Source: JBNKHH01 sp050290245 (GTDB lineage: Bacteria; Pseudomonadota; Alphaproteobacteria; Rhodobacterales; Rhodobacteraceae). Taken from it: 64,000 nucleotides of DNA. Position numbers and translations under genes: made by a program. Location: assembly GCA_050290245.1 (NCBI GenBank), contig JBNKHH010000024.1, forward strand, positions 1-64,000, written 5' to 3'. The notes beneath the pieces are model-generated. The model was not told the DNA's origin. It made no database searches and saw only the letters and a list, made by a program, of their open reading frames with translations. How positions within the stretch are numbered: position 1 is the stretch's first letter; each line of letters begins with the position of its first letter. This document shows positions 25,032 to 34,151 of the stretch, one piece after another.

Positions 25032-26480
25032 TTAGCCGGGGGCCTCTTCCCCGGCGGTCTCGGTGATCGAGACCCATTGGCATTCGGTGAATTCTCTTAG
25101 CGCCTCCAGGCCGCCAAAGCGGCCATAGCCCGAAGCCTTGACCCCGCCGAACGGCATCGAGGGATTGTCGCACACCGTCGATTGATTGACGTGACCGATA
25201 CCGGTCTCGGTTTCCCGCAGGATCGCTAGCGCCGCCTCGGTGTCGGCACTGAAGACCGAGGCGACCAGGCCGAACTCCGTGTCATTGGCGACTGACAGTG
25301 CCTCGTCCGCGTCCCCGACCCGGATCACACCCGCGATCGGCCCAAAGGCCTCCTCGTCATAAATCCGCATCCCCGGGACGACATGGTCAAGGATGGTCGG
25401 CTGGATGCTCCCACCGGACAACTCGCCTCCAGTAATCAGGTTGGCCCCTTTGGCCAGCGCGTCTTCCACCATGGACCCGATCCGAACCGCCGCTGACGGG
25501 TTGATCAGCGACCCCAAAGGCGCGTCGCCGGGACGGTACCGCAGCGCCTCGGCCTCGGCCCGGAACTTTGCTATGAAATCCTCCGCAACGCTGTCGACCA
25601 CAAGTACCCGCTCGGTCGACATGCAGATTTGACCCTGATTGAAGAAACTGCCGTGCGCCGCCGCCTTGGCCGCCGCATCTAGGTCCGCGTCGGCCAGAAC
25701 GATCATCGTACCCTTGCCCGACAATTCCAGCAGGCAGGGTTTCAGGTGGCTCGCAGCCGTCACCGCGATCTGCCGACCGACCCGCGTTGAACCGGTAAAG
25801 TTCACCCGGCGCGTCGCCGGATGCGAAATCAGCGCCTCGACCACCTCCTCGGCATGGTCGGGTGCATTGGTGATGTAGTTCAAAACTCCCTTGGGCAATC
25901 CGGCCGAATTGATGATTCCCGCCACCCATTCATGCGTCTTGGGGCATAGCTCGGACCCTTTCAGAACCACTGTGTTCCCGCAGGCCAGCGGCGCAGCAAC
26001 CGCCCGTGTCCCCAGTGTCACAGCCGCGTTCCAGGGTGCGATACCAACGACGACGCCCGCCGGACGTCGCCGCAACAAGTGATCCCCCATCCGCTGAGTC
26101 TCGCTGTTCAATGTCTCGACGAAATTGGCGGTCTGGCGCAGCATTTCCGCCGCGATCCCGGCGTTGAACCGAACCCAGTCGGGTGACGAGCCAACCTCAT
26201 CGCACGCGATCTCGACAACTTCCTCGACGCTGGCTTCCATCAGGCTTGCAGCGCATTCCAGGATGGCAATGCGATCGCCCGGTGCGGTCTGCGACCAATC
26301 GGCAAAGGCGGCTGCCGCCGCGGTCGCAGCCGCCCGCGCCTCGGGCGCGCGGCCCGCCGACGCCCGAGTGACTACTGCGTCGGACGCCGGTCCCCGCCGT
26401 TCGAACGAACCGCCGGGTCCGGGCGTGACTTTCTGCCCGCCAATGATCAACTGGCTCTCGTACAGCGTGCTTCCTCCCAT
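25032..26480 (-). CDS. NAD(P)-dependent aldehyde dehydrogenase (vanillin/salicylaldehyde type)
   Basis: A 482-residue aldehyde dehydrogenase. It has LLELSGKGTM with the active Glu, and GQICMSTERV with the catalytic Cys, like the second enzyme at the operon's other end. The start chosen (MGGSTLYES) fits the family length; longer in-frame starts lie in the AraC promoter. It is the first gene of the operon and divergent from the AraC regulator. Two distantly similar enzymes in one operon suggest two aldehyde steps or overlapping substrates. Confidence 0.87.
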   Translation of the reverse strand: MGGSTLYESQLIIGGQKVTPGPGGSFERRGPASDAVVTRASAGRAPEARAAATAAAAAFADWSQTAPGDRIAILECAASLMEASVEEVVEIACDEVGSSPDWVRFNAGIAAEMLRQTANFVETLNSETQRMGDHLLRRRPAGVVVGIAPWNAAVTLGTRAVAAPLACGNTVVLKGSELCPKTHEWVAGIINSAGLPKGVLNYITNAPDHAEEVVEALISHPATRRVNFTGSTRVGRQIAVTAASHLKPCLLELSGKGTMIVLADADLDAAAKAAAHGSFFNQGQICMSTERVLVVDSVAEDFIAKFRAEAEALRYRPGDAPLGSLINPSAAVRIGSMVEDALAKGANLITGGELSGGSIQPTILDHVVPGMRIYDEEAFGPIAGVIRVGDADEALSVANDTEFGLVASVFSADTEAALAILRETETGIGHVNQSTVCDNPSMPFGGVKASGYGRFGGLEALREFTECQWVSITETAGEEAPG

Positions 26481-26535
26481 CGCAGCTGTGGCGCGCGGCA
26501 GCTCTTCGGCCACCTGCCACTCTAGGAAAATCCGG

Positions 26536-26561
26536 AAAATGATTTGAGTAAATGTCATTTT
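26536..26561. promoter_or_regulatory. Inverted repeat in the AraC/ALDH divergent promoter
   Basis: AAAATGA and TCATTTT are separated by 12 bases, within an AT-rich stretch of the 116-base gap. It is the best candidate for the operator of the adjacent AraC regulator. Confidence 0.45.
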
Positions 26562-26596
26562 GTGGCAATTTATTTTCAATTTGCGGGAATCTGCCC

Positions 26597-27490
26597 ATGT
26601 TAACGCCAAGAAATACAACAGCGGGATCAGTTCGCACCGGTACTCTGGGCGGCCAGCTCAGGCCCCGCGTTATCGGCTTGGCCGAGGCGCTCGCCGGCCC
26701 GTCATGGCTCGCGCTCCTGATCTCATCGGGTGACGCCCGGATCTCGAACGAAGACGATGTGCTCCACGGTCCTACGCTGGCGTGGCGCCCCTGGAACCCG
26801 CAATCCCGTGCTACAGCACAGGCCGGGACGGAGGGCGCCTTCGTCATCCTCGGCAACACCGCCCTTGCCAGCGCTGTCGGTCACATGCCGATCACTGGGG
26901 ACCTGCGTGCCATGGCCAACCGTTCGGTCACTGCACCCCTTGCGAACCACCCCGACACCTTCCAGACACTCTCCGCCGCCTTTGCCGGGTTGGGACGAGA
27001 ACTGCGCTCGGATCATCCGACCGCCCATGCGGTGGTCGAATCCTACCTGCGCATCATCCTTGTCGAGACCTACCGAGCGGCTCTGACCCAAGCCAGCGCC
27101 GGCGACGTCGCCTCGCCGTCACACAAGATCTTCGCCGAGTTCGGAACCCTTGTCGAAGCTCACTTCCGCGACCGCTGGAGCGTCAATGACTATGCGCAGG
27201 CCCTCGGCCTGTCGCGCGACCGCCTCGGCGACATCTGCCGCCGAACCCGCGGCTTCGGCCCCAAACAGGTCATCGACCGCCGCGTCGCGCTCGAAGCCCG
27301 GCTGCAGCTAGAAAACTCGCCCAACTCCATCCAACAGGTCGCTGCGCTGACTGGCTTTTCCACGACCGCTCAGTTCAACCGATTCTTTAGTCGAATGGTG
27401 GGCACCCCTCCCGGCGCCTACCGCCGCGCTTTTTTCGGGGGGGGCTCCTCCGGCTTCAGCGATCCCGGAACCAACTACGACTGGCCCTGA
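26597..27490 (+). CDS. AraC-family transcription regulator
   Basis: A 297-residue regulator with a cupin-like N-terminal ligand domain (about 20-150) and a C-terminal pair of HTH motifs: WSVNDYAQALGLSRDRLGDICRR and SIQQVAALTGFSTTAQFNRFFSR. It is divergent from the aldehyde dehydrogenase-ABC operon and probably activates it when the substrate or its aldehyde is present. I used the ATG of MLTPRN, with GGGA upstream. The recognition region of its sequence is closely echoed by a broken copy near 51.9-52.3 kb. Confidence 0.88.
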   Translation: MLTPRNTTAGSVRTGTLGGQLRPRVIGLAEALAGPSWLALLISSGDARISNEDDVLHGPTLAWRPWNPQSRATAQAGTEGAFVILGNTALASAVGHMPITGDLRAMANRSVTAPLANHPDTFQTLSAAFAGLGRELRSDHPTAHAVVESYLRIILVETYRAALTQASAGDVASPSHKIFAEFGTLVEAHFRDRWSVNDYAQALGLSRDRLGDICRRTRGFGPKQVIDRRVALEARLQLENSPNSIQQVAALTGFSTTAQFNRFFSRMVGTPPGAYRRAFFGGGSSGFSDPGTNYDWP

Positions 27491-27652
27491 GGAAAGCCAT
27501 CATGCCACAGTGTGGCCTTGTCAGAGCAGACTGCGTTGAGAGGGGGCCGGGCATTCGTGCTAGGCGTGGCGAATGTCCGTTTCCAGTCCATCGCCACTTG
27601 ATCCTTGGTGGGTCGTTGGATTTTGCAAAACCATCTGACATTTTCGGGAAAC

Positions 27653-27868
27653 TCAGGCAATCACGCTACAGATCATATCAAGTACATCGCTGTTGTTCTT
27701 TTCCAGCATCATCATGTGGCCACTACCACGGATGCCGTGATCAGGAAGGTAGTAGAGGCGCGAATTGAGACCTTTGGACAGAAAGTAATTATGTATCTCT
27801 TCGTCGATTTCTCGGGTGTGATCGGGATCAAACTCGTCGGTAAAGATGGCTATCGGGACCTGACCCAT
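27653..27868 (-). pseudogene. 3' fragment of an alpha/beta-hydrolase gene
   Basis: About 70 residues resemble the C-terminal end of an alpha/beta-hydrolase: VPIAIFTDEFDPDH, then YYLPDHGIRGSGHMMMLEK with the catalytic-His context GHMMMLE, then a final helix DVLDMI. The nucleophile region is missing and the frame upstream has no homology. It ends within a few bases of the mannitol dehydrogenase fragment on the other strand, which marks a recombination junction near 27.87 kb. Confidence 0.5.
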
Positions 27869-27884
27869 CCTGTCGTGGTCCTCG

Positions 27885-28100
27885 ATGCGCCACGTGACGG
27901 GCGAGGATGAGTACGGCGGACAGATCGACATGCGCGACCCACTGGCGCGGCGGCTTCGGGAGATTTACGAGAAGGCCGTGTTGGACGCGGAGGCGCTTGC
28001 GGATGCCTATCTTGGGTTGCGCAAGGATTTCGACGCGGGACTGGCCGCCGATGCCGGGTTCCGGACGGTGCTGTCCCGGCATCTCGGGTCGCTTTTTTGA
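27885..28100 (+). pseudogene. 3' fragment of a mannitol-dehydrogenase-family gene
   Basis: Seventy-one codons match the C-terminal pattern of long-chain mannitol dehydrogenases/fructuronate reductases: MRHVTGEDEYG, IDMRDPLARRLREI, then a helix and a final FRTVLSRHLGSL. The remaining 400 or more residues are absent. It is a remnant, possibly of an operon for polyols that once stood here. Confidence 0.6.
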
Positions 28101-28151
28101 GAACGGTGGCCCGGCAACCATGAGGCGGCTATAGGGCAGGGGCGGCGCTGG

Positions 28152-29099
28152 CTAGGTCTTTTCCTTGCTGCCGCTGGCTGCGACGATCACGCCGATGATG
28201 ATCAGCCCGGTCAGCACCATTCGCACGCCCGCCCCGGCACCGAAGGTGTTCAGCATCGTAACCAACAGGAACAGGAACAGCGCTGCACCCCAAAGGCCCG
28301 GCACATTGGCGAAGCCGCCCGCGACCGAGGTGCCGCCAATCACCACAACTGCGATGGAACTCAGCAGGTATTCCGCGCCCATGTTCAGCGCTGCGCCCCC
28401 CGAGAAGGCCGAAAGCAGGAACCCGCAGAGCCCGGCCAGCGCCGCGCACATGACATAGGTAACTGCGCGGATGCGTTCGACCTTGATGCCTGCCAGATGC
28501 GCCGCGCGCATGTTTTGGCCAATGGCGATGACGCTGCGGCCGAATATCGTGCGGGTCAGAAGAATGTGCCCGGCAATTGCCAGAAGGATGACCAGTATTG
28601 CAACAACGGGAATACCGGAAATCTTGGCGGTGGCGAATTCGCCAAGCTCCGCAGGAGGCTTGACGCGCAGACCCCGGTTCCACCAGATCGCCGCCGACTG
28701 GAAGATGAAGCTGGACGACAGGGTGGCGATGATCGGCGGAATGCGCAGCAGGCGGATCAGCGCGTAGTTCACGCTGCCCACGACCATTCCGATTGCCAGC
28801 GACAGGGCCAGCCCGACCGGGATCATGGCTGCGGACCCGTCCATCGTTTTCATGGCCACAGTACCAGCCAAGGTCATGCAGGCCGGGATGGACAGATCGA
28901 CATTGCCGGGGCCAAGCGTGATGACGAACATCTGGCCAAGCGCCACGATCACGAAAAAGGCGCCAAAGGTCATCGCCGCCGAGAGCACCTCGCCCGAGCC
29001 GCGCCCGCCGGTAAAGACCGCCGTGGCCAGCCAGACGGCCAGCGCCCCCGCCCAGGCCCAGAGCCAGGGCTGCCGGATCAGTCTTGCCATCGCGCTCAT
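28152..29099 (-). CDS. Sugar ABC transporter permease (CUT2, RbsC type)
   Basis: A 315-residue permease with about eight to ten hydrophobic segments and the RbsC motif ILLTRTIFGRSVIAIGQN, followed by AAHLAGIKVERIRAVTYV. The ATG chosen (MSAMARL) overlaps the stop of the preceding permease by 4 bases. It is the last gene of a four-gene ribose/xylose-type importer. Confidence 0.88.
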   Translation of the reverse strand: MSAMARLIRQPWLWAWAGALAVWLATAVFTGGRGSGEVLSAAMTFGAFFVIVALGQMFVITLGPGNVDLSIPACMTLAGTVAMKTMDGSAAMIPVGLALSLAIGMVVGSVNYALIRLLRIPPIIATLSSSFIFQSAAIWWNRGLRVKPPAELGEFATAKISGIPVVAILVILLAIAGHILLTRTIFGRSVIAIGQNMRAAHLAGIKVERIRAVTYVMCAALAGLCGFLLSAFSGGAALNMGAEYLLSSIAVVVIGGTSVAGGFANVPGLWGAALFLFLLVTMLNTFGAGAGVRMVLTGLIIIGVIVAASGSKEKT

Positions 29100-30034
29100 C
29101 GCCGGACCTCCCCTCGGCTGATCAGCACCCGCAGCGCGAGCACGATGATAAGGATCGCGCCTTGTGCGCCGATTTGCCAATCAGGATTCAGGCGCAGGAA
29201 CGACAGGAACGACCCGGCCAGGGCCAGCGTCACAGCGCCGATCACGGCACCAATAGGCGATACGCGCCCGCCCACAAACTCGCCGCCGCCAAGGATGACC
29301 CCGGCGATGGACAGAAGCGTGTAACGCAGCGCGATATTCGCGTCGGCCGATGTGGTCAGCCCGACAAGGGCCATCCCCGACAGCACGCCGAAAAAGCCGG
29401 CCAGGGCGAACATGGTCATCTTGATCTTCAACAGCGACCAGCCCGCCCTTTCGAGCGAACGGGGGTTGCCGCCCGCACCGCGGAGAACCGTGCCATATGC
29501 CGAGCGCATCAGGCCGATATGTACCACGAACGCCAGCACCACCGACGCGATGATCGGGAACGGCACCAACGACGGCTTCAGTGTCATCAGCGAGCGAATG
29601 AAGTCCGGGGCTTTGCCGCCCGGAGTTGGCAAGACCAGGATCGCAAGCCCCAGCCAGACGAACGACATCCCGAGCGTGACGACGATTGATGGCAGGTTTC
29701 GCAAATGGATCAGCGCACCCAAGCCGGCATAGACCGCAATCAGCCCCGCCAAAGCGACGATGCCGAGAACCGGCGTATCATGCAGCCATGTCGCCGTAAT
29801 GCAGGCGACAAGGCTGACGAAGGCGCCGATCGACAGATCCAGCTCGTTCACGCAAAGAATGAACATCTGCGCGATAGTGGCCAAAGCGATGGGAACCGCG
29901 AGGTTAAGCAGAAGGTTCAGGCCGAAATAGCTCATCGTGCGCGGTTGCAGCCAGAAAATGGCGATCAGCAACACGGCCAGCGACAGGGGCGGCAGCAGGC
30001 TACGTAGCAGTCGGGGGGAGAGTGACAGGTTCAT
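29096..30034 (-). CDS. Sugar ABC transporter permease (CUT2, RbsC type)
   Basis: A 312-residue permease of the same family, with IGLMRSAYGTVLRGAGGNPRSLERAGW and GGEFVGGRVSPIGAVIGAV. It forms a heterodimer with the permease behind it. Its ATG overlaps the ATPase stop by 4 bases. Confidence 0.88.
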   Translation of the reverse strand: MNLSLSPRLLRSLLPPLSLAVLLIAIFWLQPRTMSYFGLNLLLNLAVPIALATIAQMFILCVNELDLSIGAFVSLVACITATWLHDTPVLGIVALAGLIAVYAGLGALIHLRNLPSIVVTLGMSFVWLGLAILVLPTPGGKAPDFIRSLMTLKPSLVPFPIIASVVLAFVVHIGLMRSAYGTVLRGAGGNPRSLERAGWSLLKIKMTMFALAGFFGVLSGMALVGLTTSADANIALRYTLLSIAGVILGGGEFVGGRVSPIGAVIGAVTLALAGSFLSFLRLNPDWQIGAQGAILIIVLALRVLISRGEVRR

Positions 30035-31479
30035 GCGTCTTCCCGGAACGAGGACTGGATCACCCGCTCTTCCGTCATTTCACTGCGTTTCATATCAGCG
30101 ACGATCGCGCCTTCGCGAAACACGTACACGTGGTCGCAGTTTCGCAACTCGTCCATTTCGGTCGTGTACCACAGGAAGGTGCGGCCCTTTGCGGCCTCTT
30201 CGCGGATCATTCCGTAGACCTCTTGCTTGGTGCCGACATCGACGCCGCGCATCGGGTCGTCCATCACCACGATGCTGGCGGAGGACCCAAGGGCGCGGGC
30301 GAACAGCGCTTTTTGCTGGTTACCGCCGGACAGCGACAGGATCGGCAGGTTCACGTCCGGCGTCCGAATGCCGATACGATCCCGCCACTCGCCCGCGAAG
30401 GCGAACGCGCGACCGTGGTCCAGCAGCACGCCGTTCAGGAAACGCCTCAGCGAGCCGATGGCGATGTTTTCGGCAATCGACCAAAGCGGAAAGATGCCAT
30501 CGGTCTGGCGATCACCCGCGACCAGCGCCACTTCGCCGTCGACTTCGGTGCCCGGGCGGTGATCGAACACGTCAACAAGCAATTCCGCCTGGCCTTGCCC
30601 GCTGAGCCCGGCGAGGCCCACGACCTCGCCCATGTGAGCGGCCAGCGTCAGGCTGCCCGGCACTTTTGGCGTTGCGCGCACGACCACAGGCGCGGTGTCG
30701 CGCACCTCGGCCTTGTCGGCTGTGAGTTCCTCGGCCGCGACGCTGCCCATCGCGGCGACGAGTGTATTCCGGTCAAAGGCAGTGGCGGCATCCAGCGCCA
30801 CAACGCCCCCGTCGCGCATCACGGCAATCCGGTCCGAAGTACCAAGGATTTCGCCGAGAAGATGCGATATCAGAACGCAGGTTCCACCAGCGTCTACATA
30901 TCTGCGCACATGGGCCAACAGCTTTTCCGCCGACACTGAATCGAGCGAAGACGTGGGTTCATCCAAGATTATGACCCTGGCCTCGTTGCCGGTAACCGCA
31001 AAGGCACGGGCGATTTCCACCATCTGGCGGCGGGCGATCGAGAGGTCTCCGACGATATCATCTGTCGAAATGCCGTGGCCGGGAAAAACCTCGTCCAGCT
31101 TGTTGCCGATCAGCGCGCGCGCTGCCTTGCGCCAACCGACGCCGGCAATGGCCGGGTGCGAGATGCGGGCGTTTTCCGCCACCGTCAGGTTCGGGCAAAG
31201 CGACAGTTCCTGATAGACGCAGCGCACGCCATGAGCCATCGCCGTTTGCGGCGTGTAGTTCAGCGTGGCGTCCTTCCCGGCAATGACGATCCGGCCTGAA
31301 TCTGGCGCGAGATTGCCTGAAAGCACATTCATCAGTGTTGATTTTCCAGCGCCGTTGTGACCGACCAGCCCCAGGCACTCGCCTGGCTGCAGGTCCAAAG
31401 TCACACCGCGCAACGCATGGACGGCGCCGAAATTCTTTTCGACGCCGTCCAGAAGGACGATCGGTGCCGTCTCGGTCAT
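30031..31479 (-). CDS. Sugar ABC transporter ATP-binding protein (CUT2, RbsA type)
   Basis: A 482-residue ATPase with two nucleotide-binding halves. The first has Walker A GHNGAGKST and Walker B VIILDEPTSSLD. The second has signature LSLSGGNQQKALFARAL and Walker B IVVMDDPMRGVD but no evident P-loop (GLSGQGQAELL), as is typical of RbsA-type C-terminal halves. It follows the substrate-binding protein by 21 bases. Confidence 0.9.
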   Translation of the reverse strand: MTETAPIVLLDGVEKNFGAVHALRGVTLDLQPGECLGLVGHNGAGKSTLMNVLSGNLAPDSGRIVIAGKDATLNYTPQTAMAHGVRCVYQELSLCPNLTVAENARISHPAIAGVGWRKAARALIGNKLDEVFPGHGISTDDIVGDLSIARRQMVEIARAFAVTGNEARVIILDEPTSSLDSVSAEKLLAHVRRYVDAGGTCVLISHLLGEILGTSDRIAVMRDGGVVALDAATAFDRNTLVAAMGSVAAEELTADKAEVRDTAPVVVRATPKVPGSLTLAAHMGEVVGLAGLSGQGQAELLVDVFDHRPGTEVDGEVALVAGDRQTDGIFPLWSIAENIAIGSLRRFLNGVLLDHGRAFAFAGEWRDRIGIRTPDVNLPILSLSGGNQQKALFARALGSSASIVVMDDPMRGVDVGTKQEVYGMIREEAAKGRTFLWYTTEMDELRNCDHVYVFREGAIVADMKRSEMTEERVIQSSFREDA

Positions 31480-31500
31480 TCGAAGCCTCTGTTGCGTGGC

Positions 31501-32514
31501 CTATTTGGCGCTTGCAATCACAGCTTGCGCGTCTTCCTGCGAATATTCAACATTCGCGACGCCGCCGGCTTCGGTGTTGGCCAGACTGGCCTCCAGATTG
31601 TCCTGGTCGATGCGCAGGAACGGCACCGTCAGATCTTTTGGCACATCCGCACCGTCAAGGATCTGCTGGGCCACCCAGAAGGCCAGGGTCGACACGCCCG
31701 GTGCAATCGAAACCGACATGGTTTCATAGCCGTTTGCGTCTTTCTGTTCTTTCCACCAAGCCAGTTCGTCCTGGCGGTTGCCCATCACGATAATCGGCAT
31801 GTCGCGGCCCGCAGCCTTGAAGGCCTGTGCTGCGCCATATCCGTCGCCACCTTGGGTCACGACGCCGACGATATCATCGGGCAGTGACGGCAGAATACCG
31901 GCCACGGCCTTTTGTGCCACATCCTGCGCCCAGTCGCCATGAACAGAGCCAACGATTTCGAACTTTCCGGTTTCTGCAACGCCTTCGTGAATGCCCGCGC
32001 TGATTTCGTCATCGACGAACACGCCCGCAAGGCCGCGGATTTCCAAAAGCTTGCCACCATCCAGACGCTCGGCCAAGTACAGGACCTCGTCCTTGCCCAT
32101 CTGTTTGAAATCGACGGCGATACGCCAGGCGCAGGGCTCTGTCACGATGCCGTCGAAGCTGACCACGGTGACGCCCGCGTCGCAGGCTTCCTTGACCGCG
32201 CCGTTCAATCCTTCGGGTGAAGCGGCGTTGATGACGATGGCGTCATAGCCTTGCAGGATCAGGTTCTGGATCTGCGCTGCCTGTTCCGTCACCTGGTTTT
32301 CCGCCGTGGTGAAGGCATCTGCAGCGGCAACGACGCCGTCGGAGACTGCCGCGCTTGTCACCTTTTCCCAGCTGCCCAGCATGGCCTGACGCCACGAGTT
32401 GCCGGCATAGTTGTTCGACAGCGCGATGCGGTTGCCGGACGTGTCCGCATGCGCGGCACCCATGCTTGCCACCGTCGCAACGGCGGCCACAAGACCGATG
32501 GATCTGTTTTTCAT
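31501..32514 (-). CDS. Periplasmic sugar-binding protein (CUT2, RbsB type)
   Basis: A 337-residue periplasmic protein with signal peptide ending AAHA near residue 23. Mature motifs NRIALSNNYAGNSWRQAML, VINAASPEGLNGAVKEACDAG and VVTQGGDGYGAAQAF fit the type I fold of ribose/xylose-binding proteins. It probably brings a pentose or related sugar to the RbsC-type permeases. GGGGGGAA precedes the ATG. Confidence 0.9.
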   Translation of the reverse strand: MKNRSIGLVAAVATVASMGAAHADTSGNRIALSNNYAGNSWRQAMLGSWEKVTSAAVSDGVVAAADAFTTAENQVTEQAAQIQNLILQGYDAIVINAASPEGLNGAVKEACDAGVTVVSFDGIVTEPCAWRIAVDFKQMGKDEVLYLAERLDGGKLLEIRGLAGVFVDDEISAGIHEGVAETGKFEIVGSVHGDWAQDVAQKAVAGILPSLPDDIVGVVTQGGDGYGAAQAFKAAGRDMPIIVMGNRQDELAWWKEQKDANGYETMSVSIAPGVSTLAFWVAQQILDGADVPKDLTVPFLRIDQDNLEASLANTEAGGVANVEYSQEDAQAVIASAK

Positions 32515-32669
32515 GTTTCCCCCCTTGATTTTGTAACCCCTAACGGGCCAGTCGTGTGTCCAGCGTAGCGGTCAAAGTGGTGATCTCAAGTTGTTTTTTA
32601 CTGCAGAAGATACCGTTTTGGGGGATCAGGACCCTGCGCATCCCCGAATGCCGCGACGGGAAGGTGTCG

Positions 32670-32750
32670 TTATTTCACCTCACCCATCGTCAGTCCTTCG
32701 ACCAGGTGGCGCTGCATGAAGAAGGCAAATACGATGCCGGCAGCGAATAA
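32670..32750 (-). pseudogene. 3' scrap of a CUT1 sugar/polyol permease
   Basis: About 26 codons on the minus strand give LFAAGIVFAFFMQRHLVEGL and then TMGEVK before a stop. This is the usual C-terminal end of MalG/SmoG-type permeases (QRHLVxGLTxGxVK). Nothing upstream extends it. With the mannitol dehydrogenase end at 27.9 kb it suggests a lost polyol transport operon. The rest of the 470-base gap between the CUT2 and TetR genes holds nothing else I can support. Confidence 0.6.
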
Positions 32751-32982
32751 CTAGTTCAACTGGCAGCGCCGCAGCATGTCAATCCATCACTGAAGGTCCG
32801 GTTTGGACCGTCACTATTTGGAACAGGCGCGTCGGACATCGATACCCTACTTGCTCCGATTGCGGCGGCAAGCCTAACAAAACCGCTGCTCAGTCATCTA
32901 ATTTCATGCCACCACTTCTTGAATGTGTAACCAACCATCCTGGGGTTATTGAATTCGCCGTTCTCCGAAAACGAGTGTACGG

Positions 32983-33558
32983 TCACTTACAGTCGCGCAG
33001 TAGCCGAGCTATGAGGTTGACTGCCGCTTCGTCCGAGAGGCCTCCGTCACGTGCGAGCACGCGCCAAGTCTCGAAGCTGAGAGCAAGCGTGATGGCCGCT
33101 TTCAGCGTCTGATCTTTCCGCTGAGCCTCGGAAAAGGCGGCGAGAAGGATATCTCCAGCCGTCTGCCAGTAGTCGTAGTAGGGGGCCATGATCGGCGAGT
33201 TGCGCAGGTCGTCGATAACGCTCGAAATCATCGGTTCCGTCTCACGATGGAATGTATAGGCGTCACGCAGCCCGTGTTGAACGCGTTCTCCGGGATCCGA
33301 AATCACCTGCCAGGCCTCAAGGTTGGGAAATGGATGCCGCTCGAAATAGGCGCCACTGCAGGCGCCCAAAAGTTCCATGTCGTCCGCGAAGTGTCGGTAG
33401 ACTGTGACCACACCGACTCCGGCCTCCTGCGCGACGTCGCGCATCGAGGTGGCTGTGGGACCCTTCTCTAGATGCAGCTTCATCGCGGCCTCGACGATCT
33501 TTTGCCGCGTCTGTGCCTGGCTCTTGGCGCGCTGATTCTGCTGATAACGTCTCGCCAT
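32983..33558 (-). CDS. TetR-family repressor
   Basis: A 191-residue regulator. The N-terminal HTH reads TRQKIVEAAMKLHLEKGP and then TSMRDVAQEAGVGVVTVYRH, the classical TetR form. The C-terminal ligand domain is helical and does not point to a known effector. Its gene is divergent from a MAPEG-type gene and the gap holds two direct copies of an 18-base site, so it most likely represses itself and the MAPEG gene. The start MARRYQQ was preferred; an upstream ATG lies in the operator. Confidence 0.88.
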   Translation of the reverse strand: MARRYQQNQRAKSQAQTRQKIVEAAMKLHLEKGPTATSMRDVAQEAGVGVVTVYRHFADDMELLGACSGAYFERHPFPNLEAWQVISDPGERVQHGLRDAYTFHRETEPMISSVIDDLRNSPIMAPYYDYWQTAGDILLAAFSEAQRKDQTLKAAITLALSFETWRVLARDGGLSDEAAVNLIARLLRDCK

Positions 33559-33568
33559 GTTTTCATGA

Positions 33569-33647
33569 TACACGATATTTCACGAAGCTTGACAAGATGG
33601 GTCTCATCAACTTAGCGTCGATTTAACGGTACAAGATATTTCACGAA
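33569..33647. promoter_or_regulatory. Two direct-repeat operators in the TetR/MAPEG promoter
   Basis: TACACGATATTTCACGAA (33569-33586) and TACAAGATATTTCACGAA (33630-33647) differ at one base out of 18 and are 61 bases apart. The first overlaps the TetR start, the second lies 37 bases before the MAPEG ATG. They are the likely binding sites of the adjacent TetR protein. Confidence 0.75.
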
Positions 33648-33683
33648 ATTAGCGAGCCGCTTTGCCAGCCAGGAGATGAGCCT

Positions 33684-34151
33684 ATGTCTACTCTGACCAT
33701 GCAGAACCCCGTCTTCGTCATCTACATGATCGCCGCCGCCCTGATGGTGTTAAAGTTGATGGGCCAGGGATGGGTGACCGTTTACCGGATGCTGAAAGTT
33801 GGGGCAGGATGGGCCTCGCCTGAAGACCTCAGGACTGGGCTGATCAACCGTCACCCCGATCCCGCGCAAATGGAGGTCAATGATTACGTCGACCGTTCGC
33901 GCCGCATCCACCGCAACGACCTCGAGAACATCCCGGCCTTCCTCGCCATCGGCTTTCTATTCGTGATCGCCGGACCCTCGACGATGCTGGCGGGTGCGCT
34001 GATGTACGGCTTCGTCGTGGCTCGACTTCTGCATACGCTGGCTTACAGTGCCCAGCAGAGCCACGAGGTGCGGGCCATGCTCTATACGATCGGATCACTC
34101 TTCGTAATCTTCATGGCACTCTACGTCCTTGCGGCCATTGTGGCTCATTAA
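33684..34151 (+). CDS. MAPEG-family membrane protein
   Basis: A 155-residue integral membrane protein with about four membrane segments, resembling microsomal glutathione transferase/MAPEG proteins. The pattern includes VDRSRRIHRNDLENIPAFLAI, in which the ERxxRxHxNxxEN motif typical of the family can be seen (DRSRRIHRNDLEN). It may conjugate glutathione to hydrophobic toxins. It is divergent from and probably repressed by the TetR protein. A GGAGAT ribosome-binding site precedes the ATG. Confidence 0.88.
   Translation: MSTLTMQNPVFVIYMIAAALMVLKLMGQGWVTVYRMLKVGAGWASPEDLRTGLINRHPDPAQMEVNDYVDRSRRIHRNDLENIPAFLAIGFLFVIAGPSTMLAGALMYGFVVARLLHTLAYSAQQSHEVRAMLYTIGSLFVIFMALYVLAAIVAH

Noticed and set aside
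27491..27652. Possible transposase remnant between the AraC gene and the hydrolase scrap
   Set aside because: Short frames here resemble nothing I can name and no terminal inverted repeats are visible.
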